49,731 nucleotides of DNA from Polaromonas sp. (GCA_021731285.1 JAKFXR010000133.1:1-49731); one strand, 5' to 3'; positions 15,301 through 24,809 are shown, numbered from the stretch's first letter. Notes: generated by a model not told the origin, from the letters alone. Program-made: numbers and translations.

Positions 15301-15413
15301 AAGGAGCCCCTCGTTGATAAAAGTTAATCTGTTGTCTCTTGAATTACTCTCCCGAACACCTGTGAGAAAAGGTGGCAGCGGGAGCGGCATGTGCAGATCT
15401 TCTGCTGATTCCA

Positions 15414-15442
15414 ATTAGAGCCATGGACTCCAACCGTGTCAA
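15414..15442 (-). promoter_or_regulatory. Sigma-70 promoter of hupB
   Basis: Minus strand: perfect -35 TTGACA (15442-15437), 17-base spacer, -10 TCTAAT (15419-15414). The rest of the 271-base gap 15301-15571 holds only this promoter, the hupB leader and no recognised gene. Confidence 0.82.
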
Positions 15443-15571
15443 TACAACATCAGATTTTTACAACGTGCGGTGGCGGATTCTAGTCTTTTTTGTCACGCTT
15501 TCGCCCCGCATTGCTAAGCACACCATGCATTTATGCACGGTCCGCAAAAAAACAAAAGCTCACAGATTGCG

Positions 15572-16672
15572 TCAGCCCAGGGCCATCGCGATGGCTTTGC
15601 CAACGTCCTGGCATGTGGCGGTGCCTCCCAGATCGGGGGTTCGCGGTGCACCGCTGTGGGGAGTCAGCACTTTTTCAATCGCTGCCAGCACAGCGTCGTG
15701 CGCCTCTTTGTGACCCAGAAACTCCAGCATCATGGCGCCGCACCATATCTGGCCGATGGGGTTGGCGATGTTGCGCCCGGCAATATCAGGAGCTGATCCG
15801 TGCACGGGTTCAAACAGGGACGGAAACTTGCGCTCAGGGTTGAGGTTGGCGCTGGGCGCGATGCCTATGGTGCCGGTGCAGGCAGGGCCCAGGTCGCTGA
15901 GGATGTCGCCAAAGAGATTGCTGGCCACCACCACATCAAAAAAGTCGGGACGCTGCACAAAATGCGCGGTCAATATATCGATATGAAATTTATCGAGTTT
16001 GATGTCGGGGTAGTTTTTTGCCATCTCGACTACGCGCTCATCCCAGTAAGGCATCGATATTGAAATGCCGTTGGATTTGGTGGCGCTGGTCAGGTGTTTC
16101 TTGGGCCGCGATTGCGCCAGCTCAAACGCAAACTTGAGCACCCGGTCCACGCCGACACGGGTAAACACAGACTCCTGCAACACAAACTCGCGGTCGGTGC
16201 CCGGGAAGGCCCTGCCACCTATGCTGGAGTATTCGCCCTCGGTGTTTTCGCGCACGATGTAAAAATCAATTTCGCCGGCCTGGCGCGCAGAGCCGTCGCG
16301 CCGCACCACCGGGGCAATGATGCCGGGCATCAGGCGCGCGGGACGCAGGTTGATGTACTGGTCAAACTCCCGGCGAAACATCAGCAGCGAGCCCCACAGT
16401 GATACGTGGTCGGCAATCTTCTCGGGCCAGCCCACGGCGCCAAAATAAATCGCGTCATGCCCGCCTATCTGGTCTTTCCAGTTGTCGGGCAGCATCTGTC
16501 CGTGCTTTTCAAAATAGTCCCAGCTTGAAAAATCAAAATGATCAAACTGCAGGTCAATGCCAAATTTTGATGCGGCAGCCTCCATGACACGAACGCCCTC
16601 CGGCATCACTTCCTTGCCAATGCCGTCGCCTGCGATGACGGCGATTCTTTTTTTACCGGTGTTCTTGCTCAT
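15572..16672 (-). CDS. Tartrate dehydrogenase / D-malate dehydrogenase-type decarboxylase
   Basis: A 366-residue NAD-dependent beta-decarboxylating dehydrogenase of the isocitrate/isopropylmalate superfamily. It has AVIAGDGIGKEVMPEG at the N-terminus. The tartrate/malate-type segment is FDFSSWDYFEKHGQMLP with SLWGSLLMFRREFDQYINLRP, and metal and cofactor motifs include NLFGDILSDLGPACTG and EPVHGSAPDIAGRNIANP. The substrate is most likely tartrate or D-malate; LeuB is less likely because no leu genes adjoin. AAGGA precedes the ATG. It lies 16 bases from the hydrolase gene, so the two are probably one operon under the divergent LysR regulator. Confidence 0.88.
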   Translation of the reverse strand: MSKNTGKKRIAVIAGDGIGKEVMPEGVRVMEAAASKFGIDLQFDHFDFSSWDYFEKHGQMLPDNWKDQIGGHDAIYFGAVGWPEKIADHVSLWGSLLMFRREFDQYINLRPARLMPGIIAPVVRRDGSARQAGEIDFYIVRENTEGEYSSIGGRAFPGTDREFVLQESVFTRVGVDRVLKFAFELAQSRPKKHLTSATKSNGISISMPYWDERVVEMAKNYPDIKLDKFHIDILTAHFVQRPDFFDVVVASNLFGDILSDLGPACTGTIGIAPSANLNPERKFPSLFEPVHGSAPDIAGRNIANPIGQIWCGAMMLEFLGHKEAHDAVLAAIEKVLTPHSGAPRTPDLGGTATCQDVGKAIAMALG

Positions 16673-16688
16673 GGTGCGTCCTTTGGTA

Positions 16689-17591
16689 TCAGGTTTTGAA
16701 AAAATTCAGCGCTTCGGCCAGCAGCAGGGCTGGCGCTTCTTCTGCAATGTAGTGTCCGCAAGGCAGGCCCAGACCTGACACGTCCCTGGCCCGCTCTCGC
16801 CACAGGGCCAGCACGTCAAAGCACTGGCCCACTGTCCCATGCTCCCCCCATAGCACGCGCAGCGGCTGGGTCAGTTGCACCCCGGCTGCAATATCCGCGC
16901 GGTCATGCGCCAGGTCCACCGTGGCAGAGGCGCGGTAGTCTTCGCAAATGCTGGCAGCGCTGCCCGGGATCTGTATGCAGCGCTCGTACTCGGCAAGGGC
17001 CTGGGGCGCAAACGCGCTCAGGCCCGCATGCCGTTTGCCCATGACACTGCGCAAATACTGAACCGGGTTGGTGTCAATCAGGGCCTCTGGCAAAGGCGGT
17101 GGCTGGATCAGGAAGAACCAGTGCCAGTAGGCTCGCGCAAAAGCTTGCGAGGTGTTGTCGTACATGGCCAGCGTAGGCGCGATGTCCAGCAACATCAACC
17201 TCTCCACGCTGGCCGGATAGTCTGCTGCCAGACGGTGCGCAACACGCGCACCCCGGTCGTGAGCCAGCACCTGGAATTGCTCAAACCCGTGATGGCGCAT
17301 CACGGCCATGGCGTCCAGCGCCATGGCGCGTTTGGAATACATCTGGTGATGCTCTCCGCCATCAGGACGCGCCGAGTCGCCATAGCCGCGCAAGTCCATC
17401 AGCACCACGGTGAACCCCTTGGCCAGCTCACGGGCCACGGCATACCACATCATATGGGTTTGCGGATGACCGTGCAGCAGCAACAGCGGAGCGCCACTGC
17501 CACCTCGCAGGCAACGCAGCTTTCCGGCAGGCCCTTCAACGTCTGACGAAGAAAATCCCTGGAACATGTCTGGGTCTGTTTGCGTTTTCAT
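16689..17591 (-). CDS. Alpha/beta hydrolase, haloacetate (fluoroacetate) dehalogenase-like
   Basis: A 300-residue alpha/beta hydrolase. The oxyanion region is LLLHGHPQTHMMWYAVA, then VVLMDLRGYGDSARP, the nucleophile elbow VLAHDRGARVAHR with Asp in place of Ser, AYWHWFFLIQPPPLPE, CEDYRASATVDLAHD and LPCGHYIAEEAP with the catalytic His. An Asp nucleophile with two nearby Arg and a His-Trp pair is the pattern of fluoroacetate dehalogenases, which release halide and glycolate; epoxide hydrolases are the main alternative. The start is uncertain: ATG 17591 (used) or 17618. It would fit a short-chain organic-acid catabolic unit with the neighbouring dehydrogenase. Confidence 0.8.
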   Translation of the reverse strand: MKTQTDPDMFQGFSSSDVEGPAGKLRCLRGGSGAPLLLLHGHPQTHMMWYAVARELAKGFTVVLMDLRGYGDSARPDGGEHHQMYSKRAMALDAMAVMRHHGFEQFQVLAHDRGARVAHRLAADYPASVERLMLLDIAPTLAMYDNTSQAFARAYWHWFFLIQPPPLPEALIDTNPVQYLRSVMGKRHAGLSAFAPQALAEYERCIQIPGSAASICEDYRASATVDLAHDRADIAAGVQLTQPLRVLWGEHGTVGQCFDVLALWRERARDVSGLGLPCGHYIAEEAPALLLAEALNFFKT

Positions 17592-17670
17592 TGTTTGAAC
17601 TGATTCTGCAGAAAGCATGCACGTGATTCAAGCAATAATCTGGCAACTCATTATTTCCATAAAGGCATCA

Positions 17671-18648
17671 ATGGAACGCAGTGACCTTGAACTCGTGCTG
17701 GCCGTTCGCGACCATGGCAGCCTCAGCGCTGCAGCCCTCAGCCTCGATGTGGCACCGCCGGTTGTTACCAAACGTCTCGCGGCCCTGGAGGCCCGTCTGG
17801 GCCAGCGCCTGTTTCAGCGGACCACGCGGCGTGTCAGCCCGACCGCCGAAGGTGAAACCGTGTGTCAGCGCGCCGCGGCGCTGCTGCAGGGCTTTACAGC
17901 GCTGGAGGCCGAGTTGCAGGAACGCAAGGCTGAACCCACCGGTCTGATCAGGCTCGCGTCCACCTTCGGGTTTGGCCGCTTGTGGCTCGGTCCTGCCCTG
18001 GCCAGCTTTCAGGAGCGGTATCCACGCATTGATATCCAGTTGCAACTGACCGAGCAACTTCCCGATCTGGCGGCCGACGGTTTTGATGGCGCGATCTGGC
18101 TCTGGTCGGTGCAGGGCCGGCAGGCGGCGCAGTGGGTATCGCGCCGGCTGGCGCGCAACCAGCGCGTCCTGGTCGCCTCGCCGCGCTACATCCGCCAGCA
18201 CGGCATGCCGTCCAGCCTGGAAGCACTGCAGCAGCATGCCTGCCTGATCGTTCGCGAGAACGGCAACGCCACCGCCCAGCGTTTTGACGTGTGGCCGCTG
18301 CAAAAAGAACGCGACAAGACATCCACCCGTGTCAGGGTGAACGGCCCGCTGACCAGCAACTCGGGCGAGCTGGTGCGCGACTGGTGTGTTGCAGGGCGCG
18401 GCATCATGCTGCGCAGCCTGTGGGACATTGCACCGCACCTGGCCTCGGGAGAACTGGTTCGGGTGCTGCCGGGCTACACCATGCCCGATGCAGACATCCA
18501 TTGGCTGGCACCCTACAGGGCAGACTCGCCGCGGCGTATCCGCCTGTTGATTGATTTTTTGCTGACCCAGTTTCAGGGCACGCCCTGGAGGGCTACGGCT
18601 GCAACGGTCGCGCAGGCCGCACCACGAGGCTCACGCCCAGCGCGGTAA
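17671..18648 (+). CDS. LysR-family transcriptional regulator
   Basis: A 325-residue regulator. The N-terminal winged helix-turn-helix is MERSDLELVLAVRDHGSLSAAALSLDVAPPVVTKRLAALEARLGQRLFQRTTRRVSPTAEGE-like. It is followed by an effector-binding domain typical of DsdC/AaeR-type members (IRLASTFGFGRLWLGPALASFQERYP, SGELVRDWCVAGRGIMLRS). The ATG at 17671 was chosen because the upstream in-frame codons precede the helix-turn-helix without family similarity. It is divergent from the hydrolase-dehydrogenase pair, its probable targets. Its 3' end overlaps the convergent EamA gene by 56 bases. Confidence 0.9.
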   Translation: MERSDLELVLAVRDHGSLSAAALSLDVAPPVVTKRLAALEARLGQRLFQRTTRRVSPTAEGETVCQRAAALLQGFTALEAELQERKAEPTGLIRLASTFGFGRLWLGPALASFQERYPRIDIQLQLTEQLPDLAADGFDGAIWLWSVQGRQAAQWVSRRLARNQRVLVASPRYIRQHGMPSSLEALQQHACLIVRENGNATAQRFDVWPLQKERDKTSTRVRVNGPLTSNSGELVRDWCVAGRGIMLRSLWDIAPHLASGELVRVLPGYTMPDADIHWLAPYRADSPRRIRLLIDFLLTQFQGTPWRATAATVAQAAPRGSRPAR

Positions 18649-19504
18649 GCACCGTGCCGGCCACCGTGACCGCAGTGATGGTTTCGCCAAACAGCACCCA
18701 GGCCATCAAGGCCGTGGTGGGTGGCACCAGGTACAACAGACTGGTGACCGCCGTGGCAGCGCCACGCTGAATCAGCATGTAGAGCAGCGAACTGCCGCCC
18801 AGTGTCAACGCCAGCACTGACCAGGCGAGTGCGCCCATGAAACCGCCCGTCCATTGCACTGCCTCCGTCTCCAGCCAAGCCAAAGGCAAGGTCACCAGCA
18901 GGGCCGCGCCGAGCTGGATGGCATTGGCGCTGCGCACATCGGCCGGCTGGACAAAGCGTTTCTGGTAGAGCGTGCCGGCCGTGATGCTGAGCAGGGCAAA
19001 CACGGCGCAGCCCAGGGTGTAAAGCGTGGCTTCGTTGCCCGCGCCGAACTTGCGCGAGACCACCAGCACCAGACCCGCCAGGCCCAGCACCAGGCCCAGC
19101 CACTGCCGGGCGCTGACGCGGTTTTCGCTGCGGCTGGCGTCGCCCATCTGGCTGACCCACACAGCCGTCAGTACCGGTTGCAAGCCCACCACCAGGGCGG
19201 ACAGCCCGGAGCCCATGCCGCCCTTGATGGCCGACCAGACACCACCGAGGTAGCCGCCATGAATCAGGATGCCGGTGACAGCCAGGTGCAGCCACTGCAC
19301 ACGGCTGGAGGGCCAGGCCACGCGCGCAATGGCGATCCAGACAAAAAAACAAAGCATGGACAAGGCATACCGGATGGCCAGGAAGCTCATGGGCGGCGCA
19401 TACGGCAGGCCGTACTTGGCAACGATGAAGCCGGTGCTCCAGATCAGAACGAAGACAGCGGGCATCGCCCTGATCAGGGCGTCGTTGGGCGCAGGCGATC
19501 TCAT
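18593..19504 (-). CDS. EamA/DMT-family permease
   Basis: A 303-residue inner-membrane protein with about ten helices in two EamA repeats (AMPAVFVLIWSTGFIVAKYG ... and the second half from about residue 155, ALLSITAGTLYQKRFV). Motifs such as ILIHGGYLGGVWSAIKGGM and LYLVPPTTALMAWVLFGE are typical of metabolite exporters of the drug/metabolite superfamily. The ATG at 19504 overlaps the pgsA stop (ATGA), so it is translated with pgsA. The substrate is unknown. Confidence 0.87.
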   Translation of the reverse strand: MRSPAPNDALIRAMPAVFVLIWSTGFIVAKYGLPYAPPMSFLAIRYALSMLCFFVWIAIARVAWPSSRVQWLHLAVTGILIHGGYLGGVWSAIKGGMGSGLSALVVGLQPVLTAVWVSQMGDASRSENRVSARQWLGLVLGLAGLVLVVSRKFGAGNEATLYTLGCAVFALLSITAGTLYQKRFVQPADVRSANAIQLGAALLVTLPLAWLETEAVQWTGGFMGALAWSVLALTLGGSSLLYMLIQRGAATAVTSLLYLVPPTTALMAWVLFGETITAVTVAGTVLTALGVSLVVRPARPLQP

Positions 19505-20070
19505 TTGGACCGGGCGCGGATTTCGGGGATGGCTTTTTGCAGGTAGTAAATCATGGACCAAACCGTCAGGATGGCAGACAGCCATATCAGCCAGGTGCCC
19601 CAGAGGTTGGTGTGGACCACGCCAAACAGCGTGCCGTCATACAGCAGGAAAGGAATGGCCACCATCTGCACCACAGTCTTGACCTTGCCAAGCATGTGCA
19701 CAGCCACACTTTTGGTCGCACCGATCAGCGCCATCCACTCGCGCAGGGCAGAGATCGCGATCTCACGGCCGATGATGATGAGCGCCACAAACACGTCAAT
19801 GCGGTCCAGATGCACCAGCACCAGGAGCGACGCGCACACCAGGAATTTGTCGGCCACCGGGTCGAGAAAAGCGCCAAACGCCGATGTCTGGTTCAACTTG
19901 CGGGCCAGGTAGCCATCCAGCCAGTCGGTGGCGGCGAAGACCACAAACATCACGGTCGCAATGAGGTTGGCTTTTTCGGGCTCGACATCGATATAAAAAA
20001 TACCGACGATCAGGGGAATCGCAACGATGCGCGTCCAGGTCATCACGGTCGGGATGGTCCAAAACTTCAT
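19501..20070 (-). CDS. pgsA: CDP-diacylglycerol-glycerol-3-phosphate 3-phosphatidyltransferase
   Basis: A 189-residue membrane enzyme making phosphatidylglycerophosphate. The CDP-alcohol phosphotransferase motif DWLDGYLARKLN ... GAFLDPVADK is intact at about residues 50-76. It starts MKFWTIPTVMTWTR, matching the start of other PgsA proteins; an ATG 15 bases upstream (20085) is an alternative. It lies 31 bases after uvrC, a common arrangement, and is coupled to the EamA gene downstream. Confidence 0.93.
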   Translation of the reverse strand: MKFWTIPTVMTWTRIVAIPLIVGIFYIDVEPEKANLIATVMFVVFAATDWLDGYLARKLNQTSAFGAFLDPVADKFLVCASLLVLVHLDRIDVFVALIIIGREIAISALREWMALIGATKSVAVHMLGKVKTVVQMVAIPFLLYDGTLFGVVHTNLWGTWLIWLSAILTVWSMIYYLQKAIPEIRARSK

Positions 20071-20101
20071 GGCCCATTTTGGCATGGATTTTTTGCCAGG
20101 T

Positions 20102-22021
20102 TTAATGCAGAGCCCGATAGATCTCTTCTGCAAGCTCACGCGAGATGCCATCCACCGTGGCGATGTCCTCGGCGCTGGCCGAGGTCACGCCGCGTATGCC
20201 GCCAAAACGCTGCAGCAGGCTTGCGCGGCGCTTGGGACCAATGCCGGCAATGTCTTCCAGGCCGCTGGCGCCCACTCGCACCTTGGCGCGCCTGGCGCGC
20301 ATGCCGGTGATGGCAAAGCGGTGCGCTTCGTCGCGAATCTCGGCGATCAGCATCAAGGCAGAAGAGTCCCGCCCCAGGTAGACCTTCTCACGCCCGTCGG
20401 CAAACACCAGCTCTTCCAGCCCGACCTTGCGGCCCTCGCCTTTTTCGACGCCGGCAATCAGGCCCAGGTCCAGGCCCAGCTCCTCAAACACCTCGCGCGC
20501 CATGGACACCTGTCCCTTGCCGCCGTCGATCAAGACCAGGTCGGGCAGCCGGGCCGCGTTGTTGCGCGCTGCTTCGGCAAGCTTGCTGTAGCGGCGCATC
20601 AAGACCTGGCGCATGGCAGCGTAGTCGTCTCCCGGCGTGATGCCTTCGATGTTGTAGCGCCGGTACTCGGCGCTTTGCATCTTGTGGCCGTGAAAAACGA
20701 CGCACGACGCCTGGGTGGACTCGCCCGCCGTGTGCGAGATGTCAAAACACTCGATGCGCAAGGTTTCCAGGTCGTCCATCTTCAGGTCCAGCGCCTCCAC
20801 CAGCGCCCGCGTGCGCGCCTGCTGGGAGCCCTGCTCTGCCAGCAGGCGGGCAAGTTGCAGGTCGGCATTTTTCTGCGCCATCTCCAGCCAGATGCGGCGC
20901 TGCTCGCGCGGCTGATGCACAACGCTGACCCTGGTGCCGCTTTGCATCACAAGCGCAGCGGTCAGGTCTTTGTCCACCGGCTGGCTGCACACCAGCACCG
21001 GCGGAACCTGCACCCCGACATAATGCTGCGCGATGAAAGCCTCCAGCACCAGCGCTTCCAGGCTTTTGGTGCTGCGGAGGGGCGCAGCAGGCGTGCCTTC
21101 CCCCGGGGCAGCCTGCTCGTCGAGTTCAACCAGGTCAGCGGCATGCTCCACATGCGTCGGAAAATACGGCCTGTCGCCCAGATGCCTGCCGCCGCGCACC
21201 ATGGCGAGGTTGACGCAGGCCTTGCCGCCATGCACTTTGACCGCGAGGATGTCCACGTCCTTGTCGCCGCCCGTCTCCATGGACTGCTGGTGCAACACCT
21301 TGGACAGGGCTGCCATCTGGTTACGCAACTCGGCGGCCTGCTCAAACTCCAGTCTGGCGGCGTGCGCCTGCATCTGCTTTTCAAGGCCCGTCAGGACCTC
21401 CTGCGTGTGCCCCTGCAAAAAACTCTGCGCGTTGGCAACGTCCTGGGCGTACTGCGCGGGCGTCACGTTGGCAACGCAGGGCGCGGAGCAGCGCTTGATC
21501 TGGTAAAGCAGGCACGGCCGGGTGCGGTTGTTGAAGACAGAGTCTTCACAGGTACGCAGCTTGAAAACCTTCTGCAGCAGCAAGATGGTCTCCTTGACTG
21601 CCCAGGCGCTGGGGTAAGGTCCGAAGTAGCTGTGCTTTTTTTCAACGGCGCCGCGGTAGTACGCCACCCGCGGGAAGGCATGCGAGGCCAGCTTGAGGTA
21701 GGGATAGCTCTTGTCGTCGCGAAACAGGATGTTGAACCGTGGGTTCAGTGTCTTGATCAGGTTGTTTTCCAACAGCAGCGCCTCAGCCTCGGAGCGCACC
21801 ACCGTGGTCTCCATGCGCGCGATTTTGCTGACCATGTGGCCGATGCGGGTGCCACCATGGTTTTTCTGAAAATAGGTCGACACCCGTTTTTTCAGGTCGC
21901 GTGCCTTGCCCACGTACAACACAGCGCCTTCTGCGTCGAAATAACGGTACACGCCGGGCATGGCGGGCAGTGCCGCGACTTCGCTGAGCAGTTGGGGATC
22001 GAATTCGTGAGCCTGGGTCAT
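20102..22021 (-). CDS. uvrC: Excinuclease ABC subunit C
   Basis: A 639-residue nuclease that makes both incisions in nucleotide excision repair. A GIY-YIG domain is at the N-terminus ([30 protein letters not shown]). A UVR motif lies mid-protein ([24 protein letters not shown]). Next is the RNase H-like C-terminal nuclease ([30 protein letters not shown]), ending in a helix-hairpin-helix pair ([19 protein letters not shown]). Start at ATG 22021 ([12 protein letters not shown]); the longer open frame upstream is antisense to earP. Only 37 bases separate its start from earP. Confidence 0.96.
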   Translation of the reverse strand: MTQAHEFDPQLLSEVAALPAMPGVYRYFDAEGAVLYVGKARDLKKRVSTYFQKNHGGTRIGHMVSKIARMETTVVRSEAEALLLENNLIKTLNPRFNILFRDDKSYPYLKLASHAFPRVAYYRGAVEKKHSYFGPYPSAWAVKETILLLQKVFKLRTCEDSVFNNRTRPCLLYQIKRCSAPCVANVTPAQYAQDVANAQSFLQGHTQEVLTGLEKQMQAHAARLEFEQAAELRNQMAALSKVLHQQSMETGGDKDVDILAVKVHGGKACVNLAMVRGGRHLGDRPYFPTHVEHAADLVELDEQAAPGEGTPAAPLRSTKSLEALVLEAFIAQHYVGVQVPPVLVCSQPVDKDLTAALVMQSGTRVSVVHQPREQRRIWLEMAQKNADLQLARLLAEQGSQQARTRALVEALDLKMDDLETLRIECFDISHTAGESTQASCVVFHGHKMQSAEYRRYNIEGITPGDDYAAMRQVLMRRYSKLAEAARNNAARLPDLVLIDGGKGQVSMAREVFEELGLDLGLIAGVEKGEGRKVGLEELVFADGREKVYLGRDSSALMLIAEIRDEAHRFAITGMRARRAKVRVGASGLEDIAGIGPKRRASLLQRFGGIRGVTSASAEDIATVDGISRELAEEIYRALH

Positions 22022-22058
22022 GTTGTGCCTGAGTACCCGTATTGTGGACAATCCGGGA

Positions 22059-23198
22059 ATGGATCGCAGCCTGCAATGGGACATTTTTTGCAAAGTCATC
22101 GACAACCACGGCGACATCGGTGTCTGCTGGCGGCTCAGCGCGGACCTCGCCTCCCGCGGGCAAAAGGTGCGCTTGTGGGTGGACGATGCGTCTGCCCTGG
22201 CATGGATGGCGCCCGAAGGTGCGGGCGGCGTCACGGTGCTGCCCTGGACAGAGCCGCTGGGACTGAACCTCATTCGACTGGAAAGCGCACCCTGCGAGGT
22301 GCTGGTGGAGGCCTTCGGCTGCGAGGCTGCACCTGAATTTCTGGCTGCCTGCTCAGACCCGGCCATGCAGGAGGTCTGCAGGCCGGTATGGATCAATCTC
22401 GAGTACCTGTCTGCTGAAAGTTATGTGGAGCGCAGCCACGCCCTGCCCTCCCCGGTCTCGCACGGTCCCGCAACTGGCTGGCGCAAATGGTTTTTCTACC
22501 CCGGCTTTACCGGCGCCACAGGGGGACTGCTGCGCGAGCCTGGTTTGGAGTCCCGCCAGGCGGCTTTTGACCCCGAGGCCTGGCTGGCCGCCCAAGGCAT
22601 TCCAGCGCGCGGCGGCGAGGTTGCCGAACAACGGGTCTCGCTGTTTTGTTACGAGCCGCCGGCGCTGGCGACCTTGCTAAGGGGGTTTGCCCAACACGGT
22701 CTGGCTGGTCAACCCGTGCGTCTGCTGGTGGCCGCGGGTCGCGCCACCAACGCCGTCAAGGCCGTTTTCAATGAAAAAACAGGCCTTCTGCCCTTTAACG
22801 GCGAGCAAAGTTTGCTATCAATTTCATACCTCCCTTGGCTCAGCCAGACGGACTTTGACCACTTGCTGTGGGCCTGCGACCTCAATTTTGTGCGCGGCGA
22901 AGACTCCATCGTGCGCGCCTTGTGGGCCGGCAAACCCTTCGTGTGGCAAATCTACCCGCAGGGAGACCAAGCCCATCTGGCCAAGCTCGATGCGTTTCTG
23001 GACATGCTGGACGCGCCTTCGTCGCTGAGGCTTTTTCATGCCGCCTGGAACGGCCAGTGCGGCGAGGTACCGGCGCCGCAACCGCAGGCCTGGGCTGCGA
23101 GCGTCGAGGCCACTCGCGAGCGTCTTCAAGGACAACAGGATTTGTCCACTCAACTGATCGCTTTCGCCCTGCGGGCCGCCAGCAACCAGTGCATCTAG
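22059..23198 (+). CDS. earP: EF-P arginine rhamnosyltransferase EarP
   Basis: A 379-residue GT-B glycosyltransferase that adds rhamnose from dTDP-rhamnose to Arg32 of EF-P. It begins [31 protein letters not shown], which is the family hallmark. The C-terminal nucleotide-sugar site is [19 protein letters not shown] and [21 protein letters not shown]. An R2 repeat is read in frame at about residues 239-256, just before the [11 protein letters not shown] motif. efp follows 118 bases downstream, confirming the call. The ATG at 22059 follows GGGA; earlier in-frame codons precede the family start. Confidence 0.95.
   Translation: MDRSLQWDIFCKVIDNHGDIGVCWRLSADLASRGQKVRLWVDDASALAWMAPEGAGGVTVLPWTEPLGLNLIRLESAPCEVLVEAFGCEAAPEFLAACSDPAMQEVCRPVWINLEYLSAESYVERSHALPSPVSHGPATGWRKWFFYPGFTGATGGLLREPGLESRQAAFDPEAWLAAQGIPARGGEVAEQRVSLFCYEPPALATLLRGFAQHGLAGQPVRLLVAAGRATNAVKAVFNEKTGLLPFNGEQSLLSISYLPWLSQTDFDHLLWACDLNFVRGEDSIVRALWAGKPFVWQIYPQGDQAHLAKLDAFLDMLDAPSSLRLFHAAWNGQCGEVPAPQPQAWAASVEATRERLQGQQDLSTQLIAFALRAASNQCI
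22774..22824 (-). repeat. Short hairpin repeat, copy E (R2), inside earP
   Basis: Minus strand: TTGATAGCAAACTTTGC, CCGTTAAAGGGCAGAAGGCC, TGTTTTTTC. The left arm of the hairpin is degraded, but the AAGGGCAGAAG block is intact. It is in frame with earP, without a stop. Confidence 0.65.
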
Positions 23199-23316
23199 AA
23201 AAAACGGTAAAATCAGAGGCTTTGCAAACCAGCCTGAGTGGCGTTTGCACAACCCGCTGCAGAACCGGCACTCCCTCAAGCCAGACGTTCGGCGGCATAT
23301 CCACAGTGAAATTGTT

Positions 23317-23871
23317 ATGAAAATCGCTCAAGAAATACGCGCTGGCAACGTCATCATGCACGGCAAAGACCCGATGGTGGTGCTCAAGACCGAATACAGC
23401 CGCGGTGGGCGCAACTCCGCCACCGTGCGCATGAAACTCAAGAGCCTGATCGGCAGCTTTGGCACCGAGCAGGTCTTCAAGGCCGACGACAAGGTCGATC
23501 AGGTCATCCTGGACAAGAAGGACTGCACCTACTCCTACTTCGCCGACCCGATGTACATCTGCATGGACTCCGAGTACAACCAGTACGAAGTCGAGGCCGA
23601 AAACATGGGCGACTCGCTCAATTACCTGCAGGACGGCATGGAGCTGGAGGTCGTCTTCTATGACGGCAAGGCCATCTCTGTCGAGCTGCCGACCAGCGTC
23701 AACCGCGAGATCACCTGGACCGAGCCTGCGGTCAAGGGCGACACATCCGGCAAGGTTCTCAAACCGGCAAAACTTGCCACCGGCTTCGAGATCGGCGTGC
23801 CCATCTTTGTTGCGCAGGGCGATGTGGTCGAGATTGACACCCGCACCGGCGAATACCGCAAGCGTGTCTGA
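23317..23871 (+). CDS. efp: Translation elongation factor P
   Basis: A 184-residue factor that relieves ribosome stalling at polyproline stretches. It has the usual three OB/KOW domains, with LVEGDxV-like end [20 protein letters not shown]. The tip loop reads [15 protein letters not shown], placing Arg at residue 32. This is the rhamnosylation-type EF-P rather than the Lys34 type, in agreement with earP upstream. Start ATG 23317 ([11 protein letters not shown]); upstream in-frame codons are not family sequence. Its own terminator follows. Confidence 0.97.
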   Translation: MKIAQEIRAGNVIMHGKDPMVVLKTEYSRGGRNSATVRMKLKSLIGSFGTEQVFKADDKVDQVILDKKDCTYSYFADPMYICMDSEYNQYEVEAENMGDSLNYLQDGMELEVVFYDGKAISVELPTSVNREITWTEPAVKGDTSGKVLKPAKLATGFEIGVPIFVAQGDVVEIDTRTGEYRKRV

Positions 23872-23893
23872 CCCGCTCATCCGGCATTTCGTT

Positions 23894-23919
23894 AAAAAGG
23901 CTCCTGACGGAGCCTTTTT
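23894..23919 (+). terminator. Terminator of earP-efp
   Basis: AAAAAGGCTCC/GGAGCCTTTTT stem (11 bp with A/T flanks) around TGAC, 23 bases after the efp stop. Confidence 0.92.
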
Positions 23920-23945
23920 GCATCTAAACCTATCAAGCACGGCTT

Positions 23946-24809
23946 ATGGAACAAACTGACGATCTATCCAGCAGAAGGCTTGCTGACGCCTGGGCGGAGC
24001 TGCAGTCGCATGCCGACAAGGGCAACCCCCTGGATGCCAACGCCTACCGACTGGCATTTGCTGACCCCGAGTTCTTGCTACGCCGCGAGACCCGCGGTAT
24101 CCGCTTCCAGCTTGAAATGCTCAAGCCGGACGTTGAGCAACAGGCGCAGGGCATTGAGAACACCATCGTTGTGTTTGGCAGTGCCCGTTTTCCGGCCCCG
24201 GAACAGGCGCAGGAAAGCCTGAAACTCGCCCACGCATCGGGTGATGCGCAGGCCCTGGTACTGGCCGAACGGCAGGTGCGCAACGCAGCCTACTACGAGC
24301 ACGCACGGCTGTTTTCACGCCTGGTCGGTGCCCACAGCAAAACCCGCACACCCGAAGAGCAGCTATTCATTTGCACCGGCGGCGGCCCGGGCATCATGGA
24401 GGCAGCAAACCGTGGGGCGCAGGAAATGGGCGTACCCACCGTGGGTCTCAATATCGCCCTGCCGCACGAACAAAGTTCCAACCCGTATGTCACCCCGTCT
24501 CTGAGCTTCAAGTTTCACTACTTTGCGCTGCGGAAAATGCATTTCATGATGCGTGCCAAAGCTTTGGTGGCTTTTCCGGGCGGGTTCGGCACGCTCGACG
24601 AATTATTCGAAGTGATGACACTGGTGCAAACGGGCAAGGCCAAACCGGTACCCATCATCCTGTTCGGCACGGAATACTGGCAACGACTGATCAACTTCGA
24701 CGTGATGATCGAGGAAGGCGCGATCTCCCCCGAGGATCTCAAGCTGTTCCACTATGTCGATGATCCGCAGGCAGCGTGGGACGCGATCAGGACGTTTTAT
24801 CAGCTCTAG
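23946..24809 (+). CDS. LOG-family (TIGR00730) nucleotide phosphoribohydrolase-like protein
   Basis: A 287-residue Rossmann-fold protein. Signatures are IVVFGSARFPAPEQA, ICTGGGPGIMEAANRGAQEMG and the catalytic ALVAFPGGFGTLDELFEVMTLVQTGK, the PGGxGTxxE motif of cytokinin-riboside-monophosphate (LOG) and PpnN-like enzymes. Likely activity is cleavage of nucleoside 5'-monophosphates to base and ribose phosphate. It is longer than plant-type LOG (about 190 residues) because of an N-terminal helical extension. It follows the efp terminator; its last 23 bases overlap the convergent MFS gene. Confidence 0.88.
   Translation: MEQTDDLSSRRLADAWAELQSHADKGNPLDANAYRLAFADPEFLLRRETRGIRFQLEMLKPDVEQQAQGIENTIVVFGSARFPAPEQAQESLKLAHASGDAQALVLAERQVRNAAYYEHARLFSRLVGAHSKTRTPEEQLFICTGGGPGIMEAANRGAQEMGVPTVGLNIALPHEQSSNPYVTPSLSFKFHYFALRKMHFMMRAKALVAFPGGFGTLDELFEVMTLVQTGKAKPVPIILFGTEYWQRLINFDVMIEEGAISPEDLKLFHYVDDPQAAWDAIRTFYQL

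Noticed and set aside
15301..15414. Extra 38 residues before HU
   Set aside because: The hupB promoter and leader occupy this stretch and the HU fold begins at the GTG at 15300.
20027..22336. A 769-codon plus-strand open frame opposite uvrC
   Set aside because: Antisense shadow of uvrC; no recognisable motif, and it overlaps pgsA and earP as well.
22022..22396. N-terminal extension of UvrC
   Set aside because: The extra 125 residues are antisense to earP and precede the normal UvrC start; ATG at 22021 fits the family.
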